Source: Gautieria morchelliformis (taxonomy: Eukaryota > Basidiomycota > Agaricomycetes > Gomphales > Gomphaceae). Taken from it: a DNA stretch of 64,000 nt. Both the position numbers and the translations under genes were made by a program. The notes beneath the pieces are model-generated. The model had not been told where the DNA came from. It made no database searches and worked only from the letters and a program-made list of their open reading frames with translations. How positions within the stretch are numbered: position 1 is the stretch's first letter; every line of letters starts with the position of its first letter. The stretch covers positions 124,001 through 188,000 of the forward strand of contig WHVA01000153.1 of the NCBI GenBank assembly GCA_015179125.1. The letters are read 5' to 3'. This document shows positions 35,966-46,288 of this stretch, in pieces.

Positions 35966-37305
35966 CTATGCATGCGTCGCTGGATCTGATTGATGAGCCT
36001 GACCGCCCGCTGCGCTGGAGGGACTGGTGCACCCTTGAAGCGCACAGGGTTGCGGAACCAACGCGAAGGGCCCGGCAGGTTGAAATATGGACGTGAGATT
36101 GACGATGAGCCTCTGCTCCACGCCCACCGACCGCCCGGCAATGTGAAGCTGAAGGCTATGACATAAAATTGTGATCGTGGCGACCGGCATGGCTGTTGTC
36201 GATACATATAAAGTTGGCGCGTGGGGTTGGCGGCGGCGGGTACTAGTGGCGGGGGATTAGACGCGCCTGGGCACTACGCACTGGGGACGTGCGGTGTGCG
36301 GTGAGGACCGCTGCGTGCGGGTGGCAGAGCCTGCTGAGGCGGGCGCGGTGCAGCGTGGCGTGTTCAGTTTGCGGGTGCGTGTATCCACGATGACACGCCG
36401 CGCTGCGTGGGGCTCACTCACGGGGACGTCGGGAACGCCGGTAGTGGTGGCGTGGGCTCGGGGCTCGACGGACCGTGATGTTGCACAGAAAGCCAGAAGA
36501 TAAGCGGACGAATTTCAGTACCGGCTGCTCACCATGGACCGTGGAGCAAGGCCGGTTCCGGCGGCGCCATCGTAGAGTACAGGATAGGCACCATATACTA
36601 TACGGAGCTGTCCAGCTTAGCGGCTTAGGCTGTTGAGACTTAAGTTTGCCATATGATGAGGTGGCTTCCAAGCGAAGGACGAATTCGTTGAGGTTGATAG
36701 GTCCGCTGATGGAGCGGAGAAGCGTAGGCGTGCTTTCCATTGCGAAGCTAGTAGCTACGCCTCGCCGAGTCAGGAATATTGCATTGAAAAACATGGTCGC
36801 CGCCAGCCACGCCAAGTATGGTAATTGACAGGGCCTTCCCACGCGATTACTTGGGCGTGCACAGCCTGACAGCCTTGAGGATTGCCGACGAATTCTAACG
36901 CGCACGGCGGCAACCGGGTTGGGAATTAATTACGTCAACCCGGCGACTTCCAATTTGTGCAAATCAGTCAGCAGCAGCTCGTTCGAATATCCAAGTCCCG
37001 GGAACATCGCTTCGGCAGTCGATGTCCGCGGAGTATGAACAGAATCGCGTAATCGGTGTCAACTCTAATCGCCATCAATAATACATTAGCACCGTTCCAT
37101 GGCAAACGTTAAAACCAGAATGGTAAACGTTAAAACCAATGTCATATTACAAATATTGCGCTTAACTAATCCGGTCAAAGTGGAAAGTCCGGCGAAGTTT
37201 CAACATGTCCAAATACAGACATAAACACAGACACTACAAATAAGTTATCGGTCGAATGGGTCGATTAGCACCTCGCTTCGCACTTTCCTCTTCCCCCCCA
37301 CAACC
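35966..37305. other. Probable 5' part of the minus-strand hypothetical gene plus F-box promoter
   Basis: Proline/serine-rich frames on the minus strand between about 36.0 and 36.6 kb are consistent with upstream exons of the gene ending at 35,712, but no consistent model could be built. A frame at 36,640-36,905 (minus) has non-random composition but no recognisable family. From about 37.0 to 37.3 kb the sequence is the upstream region of the F-box-like gene. Confidence 0.35.
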
Positions 37306-39486
37306 ATGTCCTCCCCACCCATCAACAGACTGGCCGAAGAGACTATTTCTACAATACTTTCCCTCGCACTGGATATACCAGCGACCATGTTTCGATCCCT
37401 ATCAACAGATATCTGGGGAGAAAACGATCATGTATCGACATCGGAGGTCCTCCTCGTATCTAAACAGTGGCTTCGAATCGGGACGCGTTTTTTTTACGAG
37501 ACCGTAGTTATACGTTCGCCTGGACAGGCCCATGCCCTGGCGGACGTACTACAATCGCATCCAGAGTTCGGCCTCTATATCAAACAAGTCAGGCTAGAGG
37601 GAGCGTATGGCTCCCTTTATCCGGTTTTCGAGTGTTGCAAAAACCTTGAAACTTTGTTCTGGAGTATCTGGGACATCGCGTCCACGGATAATATTGATGG
37701 CCTGTGTCGGTCGTTAAAGGTTATCAACCCAACGACAGTTCTTCTTGACGATGTGACGGATCGTTGGAGGCCCAACGCCAACTCTGCCAGACTGCTTCGC
37801 ACTCTCTGCGAGGCGATCCCCGAGTGGACGAGGCTTGTGGGTGTTCCAATTATTTCTTAATCTGCTGCCTACTGAGACCCTGCTGCGTCAGGTGGAAATG
37901 GGATACGCTTACATTGAAACAATGGCCTCCCCTTTTTTGCAACTAAGGCAAGCTGACCTCCTGGAGGCAATGAGCTCCTCGCTGTCGCTGCAATATATAT
38001 ATATCTATTCTCTTTGGCCGCACCAACATTGGACTTCGCTCTCTTCGAACGGCCGTACACACGTCTTTTTCTATCCACTACTGTTGGTCCCGGGACCTTC
38101 ATCACAGGCCGACTCTCCCAAACACACAGGCTCCCCAACGCCATGTCCCTTGAAAATCACCCGGATGGCAAACGTGCCTGAGTCCACATGGCGGAAGATC
38201 TTCTCATTTGTGTTATTTGGATGTAGAGACCCCCCTGGGGCTGAGGGTTTCGAGGCTAGTAGCGCCCATCTCGCACTCTGGACAAAGAAGAAACGGATTG
38301 AGAATGTGTGTCGCTCCTGGAGAGTGAGTCCTACCTAGCTCTGATCTTCCCTACCTGACATATATGACAGCGCATCGTCCAAATCTTAACCATCAAGACA
38401 CCGATAATCCTGCTCGACAGCGATCTGGTTGCTCTTTCCGCGTTCATTTCCGCCGACGAACAGAGGGGGTCAGAAGTTGAGCTGTTTTCGTTGAAGCATA
38501 TGCCAAATAGCCGCCTCAATAAAGGCGGACACCCCGATGTTGGACTTATATGCAGCCTGATTCCGCATCTCAAACAGCTTCGTTACTTCGAAGGATGCCC
38601 TTCCATTTCATTGCCTGTTTCCGCAGTGAAACGAATTTTGTGTTCCACCGGAAAAACTCTCATTTCTTTTGGAAACATGAGATTGTCATGGGATGACGCT
38701 TCTGGACAGTTTTCACGACGGCGCGACTTTCCTTTTTTGAAAAAACATGCGTGAGTGAAATTTAATGACTTATATATTTTCTCAGCTCAACGTCGTTCCA
38801 CAGCTTGCCCAGTTTGCAAACGGTCATATTCTTACAAGTCTCTTATCTTGAACTTAAATTTTTGGATAAATATGGGAGCAAGATAACTCATTTGGATTTG
38901 TCAATAGACATAACTTCCGACGGTTATCGCGACGAGCAGGTTGACCTTCTCAGAAATTGTTCTGCTTTAAAGACTTTGACCCTTAGGAAGGACGTGGTGA
39001 GCCATAATCTTTCCAGATCTTATCGCACGATCCAACCTCTTGACAATCTACTACGACGCAGGGTACTGTAGGGTACCCCCAATTTCTCAAAGCTACGGGT
39101 GGAAACAAAAGCCTGGAGAAGATCGAAATCTTGGGAGACAATGGGTGCGTTCCAACAGTACAGATTCTGTGACCTCCGGCGCTTACACACACCTTCTGGC
39201 AGCCGATGGAGATGGAAAAAGCCAAGCGATTTTGTTCAAGACCTCCGTCTAGAGCTTTTTCCGAAACTCAGGGAGATTCGTTTTTCGTCCTTCAAATGGC
39301 CGAATACGTAGTACGTTCATCTCTACAGGTGCTTAGACTGCGAGCTAACCGTTGTCTAGTCATGAGATAGAGCGCCATCACTTGGTCAAGTTATCAAGAA
39401 AGTTGAAGCTCGATACCGGGGGGCGCATAGGTGTCACGGACGAGAGTGGAAAGCCGTTTAGGGAACGTGTGCAACCGCGTACTTAA
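37306..39486 (+). CDS. F-box/LRR-like protein
   Basis: Six exons: 37,306-37,836, 37,877-38,323, 38,371-38,750, 38,786-38,996, 39,093-39,307 and 39,360-39,486. Phases close to 637 codons (636 residues). The start MSSPPINRLAEETISTIL followed by LLVSKQWLRIGTRFFYETVV is an F-box-like helix-loop pattern at residues 9-70. Leucine-rich stretches follow (YIKQVRLEG, NLETLFW). A second F-box-like pattern occurs near residues 280-325 (VPESTWRKIFSFVLFG ... VCRSWR), and the C-terminal part has repeated leucine motifs (LPSLQTVIFL, LKTLTL, LFPKLREIRF). Such proteins usually recruit substrates to SCF ubiquitin ligases, and Agaricomycetes have many. Intron 1 is only 40 bp. The substrate is unknown, and the F-box assignment is by pattern only. 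Confidence 0.7.
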
Positions 39487-40200
39487 CGACAGTAGCACCG
39501 CCATGTCTACATCCTCCAATGAAGAAATGCACTTGCTGTTTCCTACGTATCATGCCTCTTACTGAGTATGGCCTATGAGAAAGCTCATGAGGTCATAAGT
39601 GCTCGGACAAGTTTATCGGTCGGCAAGCCCGTGCACGACAGCTAAGATTCGAGTGATTGTACTAAGAATCGCTTCAGTTCAGGATATGGAAAGCAAAAGC
39701 TGGGTGTATCAAGCCCTCTGCGGAAAGTCATGTATGAATATAAACCAACGAGGAGATAAAAGCGACAATGCCATTACATTCATTGAGACCATCATGTGTC
39801 CCCGCGCACCCGTGTCGCACCTTGATTTGACTCAACGACCAGCTTCCTTCCGCCATATATGCTGTTAACGATCGACGCCCTTCGTAGCACATCCAGCTCG
39901 TTTATATTGTCAACATAGAACTGTGACAAACGCTCCGGAGAGCCGTTCGTATCGGTCTGGCGATCGCATGAGCCAATCTGACTGTGCAAGGGAACAGACG
40001 CCTACCTGAAACTCTCTCCATATCCTCTTTGTCCGACGGACGAAGTATGTCCGGAAATTGTAGGAGCTGAAAGCGCGCGATGTGCGCAATAGGGAACCAT
40101 ACAAGTGCAGTAATGACGTCCTGGAAGGGGTCGACATTGCAGGCCAAAGAAGCTGACCAATACACGACCACAAACGCCCTCAAAGATCCTGCCTGCCGTC
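39487..40200. other. Intergenic between F-box-like gene and CSN5
   Basis: Open frames on both strands overlap here, but none shows splice structure or a known domain. The region probably holds the F-box gene terminator and the CSN5 promoter; no clear TATA box is visible. Confidence 0.5.
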
Positions 40201-41771
40201 ATGGCGTCCAGTTCGTCGAAGACTGCCCTCAAGACATTCTCACTTGCCAATGATATCCTCGAGGTCTCTCAGAAAGATGAGATGTTCGAGTTTGATGCGG
40301 CTGCAAATCGCGCGGTTTACAACGCGGCGCCGTGGGGTAAAGAGTGAGCTCTCCGACCTAAGTCCGGTAGCTGTTCACTTACGTCTGTCACAGCCCGCAC
40401 TACTTCAAGACATGCCGAATATCAGCAGTGGCACTCATCAAGATGGTCTGTCGCCATCTTCTGTCAACCCCCGGCATTTCCCTCAGGAGCTCTAACTAGG
40501 TTATTCATGCACGTTCTGGTGTTCCATATGAGATTATGGGACTCATGCAAGGCAAGATCATAGGAACTAGCCTTGTTGTGATGGACTCCTTTGCGCTTCC
40601 TGTGCAGGGCACCGAGACTCGAGTGAATACGCTAGAGTCGGCGAACGAGTATATGGTGGAGTATACTACTGTGGGGGAGAAGGTAATGTCTCCTCTGTAA
40701 GACATGTACGCTTCTCATTGCGTCAAGGTTGGAGAACTAGGGAATATCCTTGGATGGTATCACTCGCATCCTGGCTATGGCTGCTGGCTGTCTGGTATAG
40801 ACGTCACAACCCAATCGACACACCAGAAGTTCCAAGATCCTTTCGTGGCCGTTGTGGTAAGAAAGCGTTCTGTAACAGTTTGTTCCAACATTGAGCGTAT
40901 GAATTCGACTGTAGATTGACCCAAACCGTACGGTTTCTGCCGGTAAAGTAGACATTGGTGCTTTCCGCACATTTCCGGAGGGCTACACACCCATGTCGAG
41001 CAGCGGGGGTTCAGAATATCAATCTATACCTCTTGCCAAGATTGAGGATTTCGGTGTTCATGCCAATCAGTATTACTCCTTGGACGTGGAGATCTTCAAG
41101 AGCGAGCTCGACGAAGAATTACTAGCAAAACTCTGGAACAAGTACTGGGTCAACACTCTCAGTTCGAGCCCATTGATCTCGGTGCGGATCAAAATTTCGG
41201 TGTCCCACCCGGCTGCTGATGGCTGCACCTTCTCTTTGTTCTGAAGAACCGTGCATACGCAGTCTCTCAGCTTACTGATTTGCACAGCAAGCTTAGCAAT
41301 GCACAGAAGTCAATTGCTTCTACCCGTCCAACTCTGCCATCATATAGCAAAACTGCCGGGTCAGAATCACAGTCCTCGGGGCTAATAACCCCAGGCACGA
41401 AAGGCAAGGTATATCGCTGAATGTGTCCACATGTCTTATCCTTCTATTGACTACCTCGAAAAAGGAGAAGGAGATTGAGAAGAAGGAGGAAAAGAAAGAA
41501 GATGGGCAGCTGCTCAAAAGTGTCAAAGACGCGTAAGAGAGCTTTCTATCTGCCGTGGCCTTTGGCGACTTACCACTGGTACACTCGTCTGTGCAGAATG
41601 AAGATCGCCGCAGAGGCCCAACATGGCCTTATCGCGCAGGTTCTGAAGGACACCATATTTTCAGTACGTCTTAGGCAGGGAAGTGCATCAATGGGAGAGC
41701 CTGGTCCGCTCACGCCAGATCCGAAGGGGATGGAGGGCATCGTCGAGACTGCGACTGTTACCACGGCTTAG
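40201..41771 (+). CDS. CSN5: COP9 signalosome subunit 5 (JAMM deneddylase)
   Basis: Csn5 is the zinc metalloisopeptidase that removes Nedd8/Rub1 from cullins within the COP9 signalosome. Eight exons: 40,201-40,343, 40,394-40,445, 40,500-40,682, 40,728-40,856, 40,915-41,181, 41,247-41,408, 41,465-41,532 and 41,597-41,771. Phases close to 393 codons (392 residues). The MPN+ domain is complete. The catalytic glutamate is in [11 protein letters not shown] (E76), and the zinc ligands are in [15 protein letters not shown] (H138, H140, D151), the same residue numbers as in human CSN5. Further landmarks are FQDPFVAVV and [19 protein letters not shown], and the helical C-terminal half begins [17 protein letters not shown] lysine/glutamate-rich stretch ([13 protein letters not shown]) lies near the end. 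The last 37 residues after the exon-8 segment DTIFS could instead be intron read-through, the one weak point of the model. The gene is convergent with the C2H2 factor at 42,040. Confidence 0.95.
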
Positions 41772-42039
41772 AATTTTCACAAATTCCAACACAGGCTTTG
41801 TCTTTACTCAAGAATTCTTCTTGAAACTATTCCAGAAGACCACTAGGTTCAATTCGGAGTACCGGACCTTAGGTATCAAATGAGCTATATAGACAAGGGG
41901 TATTCGTATGTGACAGGTTAGAAAATGTCGAGACTGTTGATGTGCCATATAAGAAGTGGGTAGTAGCGTGTGCCATTACCACAGTGACCATCTTTGAGAG
42001 CAATGCCCGCTTTCATCTGCCATCAGACAAGCCAGAATC

Positions 42040-43210
42040 TCAAGACGAGGAGAGTTCGAACAGGCATTGCACGCAGGTGCCATGCCCCCCGTTCCTTCCA
42101 ACAGGTCTTGGACTGTCAACCGCGATAACATCAACGACGGCACGAAATACGAATAGGAAAGCGGAACACACCAGGAGCGGCAGGTGGCCTGTTCCCGGAG
42201 GTGTCTCCTCTGGTCTTGGGAACGTGAAAAGCCTGCTCCACTGAACCGGAAATTAGTAGCCAGGAAACAATGGCGAGGATGGCACAGCCGGCTCACCATT
42301 TGCACTCGTAACGCCTCCTGCCTCGGTGGGACAAAACATGTGCCAGACGCTCTTGTCCCCGAACAACCTTGGAGCATTCAGGTATCTGGCAGATCCACTT
42401 TGTAGGCTGGGTAGCTCTTGCACGAGCCGGAAACAATAGCTCCAAGTCCCTTTGGGAGACGGATTTGTCCTCCGTGATTTGGTGGCGCACCGCTCCGATC
42501 TGTTCAATATTTACGTCCGGGAGGGATATCGAAGGCACAGACGATGAAGTGCGAGAGCTGGACGAATCTGGCCAAGGATATTGGGCCGAAGCTACTGATG
42601 GAATCACTCAGTATCCGCTTGAATAGATAGGAAGCTACGTACGAGGCAGGCGAGAGCCTTGGGCATGAGACTCCAGCGGTGAGTATGAGGCCGATTGCGG
42701 CCACCAGGCGACACCTGAAGAGCTTCCAGGGATGGGAGGAACACTCTCGCAACGTCCCAGACTCGTCGGTATAGCTATGCCAACATACAAGCCAGGTTGT
42801 GGAAGGCTTTGACCTTGCCAAGTCGAGGTGGACTCCGTGCCGTAATAATACTGCGCTGTATAGGATGGTGTCGGGTGCTCAACGTCATGCTGCAGAGATG
42901 GCATGAATGGGTGTGCGGGAGACATATTAAATGGTCCAGGGCCAGAGTCATGGGCTACTGACGGGACATAACTGTAGGGAGGAGCAGTCGACCGGACATA
43001 ATCGCCGAACTGTTGATGAGCTTCATGCTGAGTGCACAGGGTGTGTCCCTCTTGAGGGCCAAGTGAGCCTTGGCCGGAATGGGACCAAGTACTGTCCTGC
43101 CACGACGTTAGGTCCGCACTGTACGGTGATTGACCAGCCCATGTGTCACTGGCAGGATACTCGGGGAGGTGTCCAGCGAGACAGTAGGGAGAGGTCGGTG
43201 GCCACGTCGA
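42040..43210 (-). CDS. C2H2-type transcription factor (5' end unresolved)
   Basis: Minus-strand exons at 42,643 and upward (open to about 43,210), 42,594-42,297, 42,240-42,172 and 42,112-42,040 (TGA) join with consistent phase through introns of 48, 56 and 59 bp. The long N-terminal region is rich in proline, serine, tyrosine and glutamine (for example PSYTAQYYYGTES), typical of fungal activation regions. The first finger reads WICQIPEC...LAHVLSH. Splicing across 42,241-42,296 builds the second, ECKCGAGFSRSQDQRRHLRE followed by QATC, where the last ligand is cysteine instead of histidine. The start codon must lie in an exon upstream of the in-frame stop near 43,245 and was not found. It is probably a nuclear DNA-binding regulator; targets unknown. 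Confidence 0.65.
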
Positions 43211-43998
43211 CCCGGGGGGCGGTAAGCAATGGGATCAGTCATAGAATTTAGGCTGTTTGCGGGGTTCACTGTGTGCTGTGCTAGACGGACTGCACGAGGG
43301 GGGGAGGTAGGCAAGAATGTTGAAGGTGAATGGCGATAGTCTGTAGATTAAATCATGTGGCGGGAGGGCTCAGTTGCGTTTATCAGATGACCAAACAAAA
43401 GAGATGCATGGTGCAATTGTGGTCCTGGCGGCGCCACTAGACTGGCGACTGAGAGAAGAAAAGCGGCCAGTAGCAGCGGCCCAGTGCTGCCTCGTGGTAC
43501 CAGAACAATGCATAAAGACGGAAGCCATGCGCGTAGACGCGCTTCTGAGAAGCGCCCCGTTGCAAGTGATATTCATATCCGCATGCGATCGCTGGGAAAG
43601 GAGAGGGAGATGTCGCCATTGGAGGGGGGGCTGATAGTGCAAGAACGTTGGAATTTCGCCCTCCGCTAGGGTACAAACTTGTGCCCTGAGATATGACATA
43701 GATACATATATGGCACTTGCATTGCGTACAACAGTGCTAGTGACAGCTTGAAAGAAGGTGTCCACCTGCACCCATGCAACCGTCAGACCTGAATTAGTCC
43801 GCGGGCTTGTCCACGGGCTTGGCTCAGAACACACCGGAGAACTATCTCGGAATAACGCACCTGTCCGCTTATTGTCTCAAGAGGCCGGTTGCCACCCTTT
43901 GACGGGTGTGGGTATTCCCCTGCCGCGGACATCTCCAGCGACATCGGCAGTCGGGATATTGAGATTGGGAAGGTTCTGGCATTGGACTACAAGGGGCA
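43211..43998. other. Upstream region of the C2H2 factor; possible missing exon(s)
   Basis: The first coding exon of the C2H2 factor should lie here on the minus strand. A long minus-strand frame (43,370-43,834) exists but could not be connected in phase and shows no domain. Confidence 0.35.
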
Positions 43999-44552
43999 TC
44001 ACAGTTTACACGCCACCGCGGTTCTCTGGACTAACAACTTCTCCAGGCCAGTGCGTAGCTCCGGGGACATAGAAGCAGGTCTTCTGCTTTTGCTGTCCAC
44101 GAAGACGTGTGTGAAGGTTCCAACTGCAGCGGGACCCCCGGAATCATCTGCTCCGAAAACCCCAACTTCATATGTCACCGAACTCCGCCCCAACACGTTG
44201 ACCGCCAAGCCCAGATAAAGCTGCCGCGGGAAAGAGAGCGGCTGGAAATACTGGCAGGAGGTGGCCACTGCCAAGCCAATGGTTCGCGATGTCAGGGGCT
44301 CCAGGCCACAGAACTGGATCAAATACGCGTTTATGACCGTGTCGAAATAGTGTTGATAGATGGAATTATTTAGGTGACCGTATTGGTCATTGTCTGACCT
44401 ATGAGGGAATCGTCAGAAGAACAAAGCGGGGCTTCGTGACATTGATTGCTCCGATGGGCAATCGGATAGAGTGGGGCTCACCATCGTGTCTGATGCAACA
44501 TAAAGTGTGGGTATGAAGCACGCGTTCTTGCTTTGAGTTCATCGGCAGACAT
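43999..44552 (-). CDS. Hotdog-fold acyl-CoA thioesterase (4HBT / YbgC-FadM type)
   Basis: Two exons, 44,552-44,482 and 44,398-43,999, with an 83-bp GT-AG intron, give 157 codons (156 residues). The sequence RWSDNDQYGHLNNSIYQHYFD near the N-terminus is the hallmark of the 4-hydroxybenzoyl-CoA-thioesterase-like family. The catalytic aspartate is D28, followed by the Y-G-H-x-N-N helix cap. Later motifs are SCQYFQPLSFP, LGRSSVTYEVGVF, and AVGTFTHVFVD with SRRPA. These enzymes hydrolyse acyl-CoA thioesters to free acids; the acyl preference cannot be read from sequence. The length is normal for a single-domain hotdog protein. No targeting signal is obvious. It lies head-to-tail upstream of the C2H2 factor and divergent from PRE1. 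Confidence 0.88.
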
Positions 44553-45182
44553 GTCGAGTAAACCGAAACTGCTCGTCGATTAGCCGGATAAGGTTCCTGT
44601 CTCCGACTTACGTAAGTCCATGATGTGACTCGAAATCGATCACGGATCCAAATATCGCACTAGCTTGTACAACTGCCCGTCGCCTCATCCTCCTAGTGTA
44701 AGCACTACGATGCGGTCTAATCGCAGCGCTTGACACTTGCCACCGCGCGCCCATTCGCTTCGTGGCCAGCATCAACGTTTCATTTTCTCCATACCTCCAT
44801 TCTTAACCTTCTTTAAGTATTGCCATCTGCGGTCGTCCGCTGCCTCGTGGTGACTAGTATACAGATCCGCGTCCTAGAATAGCCTAGAGACCAGCTGATC
44901 AAAAGACGCTTCCGGCGAAAATATTTAAGAATTGAGATTAAATAATCTATATTTTATTATTTATCTAATTATTTATTACCGGGTGGGACCGCTGCGCAGT
45001 AGGCTCCACTCTCACGGCGTTTCCGGGAGAGCGTCGCCGTGATTCTTTCGTACCAAACTCATTTTATTATTTATCTATTTATTTATTGCATGCAAGCTTT
45101 ATTGAGGCCGGTCGCGTGACAGGTCACGCGACGCGCGTCGTAAACCGTTTTCCACTCCACACTTCTTGCTTGTTGTACGAAA
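44553..45182. other. Divergent intergenic region, thioesterase / PRE1
   Basis: This region holds the promoters of two divergent genes and an unusual AT-rich direct repeat at 44,951-44,978 and 45,061-45,088, listed separately. No further gene is seen. Confidence 0.5.
44951..45088 (+). repeat. AT-rich direct repeats flanking a GC-rich 82-bp core
   Basis: The 28-bp segment beginning ATTTTATTATTTATCTA occurs at 44,951-44,978 and, with a few changes, at 45,061-45,088. The spacer has a partly self-complementary GC-rich core (CTCACGGCG ... CGTCGCCGTGA). The repeat lies about 95 bp upstream of the PRE1 start codon. It might be a small insertion flanked by duplicated target sequence or a promoter feature. 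Confidence 0.6.
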
Positions 45183-45894
45183 ATGGAGTGTCAATTTGCC
45201 CTGACAGGTAAAGGCTATGTCATCGTCGCCTCCGACACCACGGCGGCCCGCTCTATTGTGAAAATGAAGGACGATGAGGACAAGATCAAGACTTTGGGTC
45301 CTCATATGCTCATGTCGTACTCAGGCGAGCCAGGTGATTCATTTACACCCATCATGCTCGCGAGCCTCTATCTTTTTACTTGTGGCTCACACCATACCTC
45401 CACAGGCGACACAGTGCAATTCGCCGAGTATATAGAGCGTAATCTTCGTCTCCACCAAATTCGCTATCATCACCCTCTCCGTCCGTCGTCGGCCGCGTCC
45501 TGGATTCGCCGCCAGCTCGCAGACTCACTTCGTTCGCGTTCGCCATATGCCGTGAACCTACTTGTCGGTGGTTATGACATCGCAACGTCTGAACCACATC
45601 TATACTGGATAGATTACCTCGGAACGATGGCACACATTCCATTTGCTGCTCAAGGTTACGGGAGCTACTTCGCTTTGAGCTTGTTAGATCGGTACGCCAT
45701 TATCTTTTGGATATTTAGTTTTGTGTCGTTTATGTCTGTGTGGTAGGTATCATAACCCCGAAGCGTCGTTGGAGGAAGGATTGGAAACCTTGAGACGATG
45801 TATCTCAGAGGTAGAGAAAAGGCTAATTGTTGGCCTGGGTAAATTCAAAGTGAAAGTCGTGGATAGGAATGGCACAAGAGAGATCGAGTTGTAG
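45183..45894 (+). CDS. PRE1: Proteasome subunit beta type-2 (beta-4, Pre1)
   Basis: This is a structural subunit of the 20S proteasome core, in the inner beta ring. Three exons, 45,183-45,333, 45,406-45,691 and 45,747-45,894, with introns of 72 and 55 bp, give 195 codons (194 residues; the yeast protein has 198). Landmarks are MECQFALTGKGYVIVASDTT at the start, MSYSGEPGDTVQFAEYI, the SPYAVNLLVGGYD segment, LYWIDYLGTM and YGSYFALSLLDRYHNP, and LEEGLETLRRCISEVEKRL near the end. There is no propeptide with an active-site threonine, as expected because beta-4 is catalytically inactive. It lies 395 bp upstream of CSE1 on the same strand and divergent from the thioesterase. Both introns would disrupt the product if retained. 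Confidence 0.95.
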
Positions 45895-46288
45895 AGAATC
45901 AGATATTTTCATCAGTCAACGAGTGACTTCCCTGTTCTTCTACCGTACATGTTATGGTAATTGGTCAAGTCACCCGCTGGTCATTCGATGCTTAGTAGTA
46001 TATAAGCGGATTATAATTGCGGTTATTATATCTTCGTCGAGACTAGACAAAATTTGACGAGGTAGAGGAAGAAGGGTTGTTTTGGCATAGGTGGTAGTTA
46101 CAGTAACGACGACGCAAAACAGTGGCCCACGGAGCAAGAGTGCCACGACTTCAACTTGGGGGCTGTCGATTCCTTCGCATTTATAGCTGATGTTGTGTTT
46201 TGGCCGTTGGCATCGATATCGGCGCCTAATTGTCCTCAGTGAGACAACCCGCGCCTACGCGTCTCGTGTTTTCCAGCCAATCGTTACC
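45895..46288. other. Intergenic, PRE1 terminator and CSE1 promoter
   Basis: Just under 400 bp separating two same-strand genes. No TATA box or other element stands out. Confidence 0.5.

Noticed and set aside
41976-42377. 133-codon minus-strand frame as a separate gene
   Set aside because: Its middle encodes the second zinc finger of the C2H2 factor, but its two ends read through introns. The spliced model with consistent phases explains it better.
43758-44373. Plus-strand frames (43,758-44,072, 43,889-44,218, 44,107-44,373)
   Set aside because: They lie wholly or largely opposite the hotdog thioesterase, whose minus-strand protein carries the clear family motifs, so these are antisense shadows.
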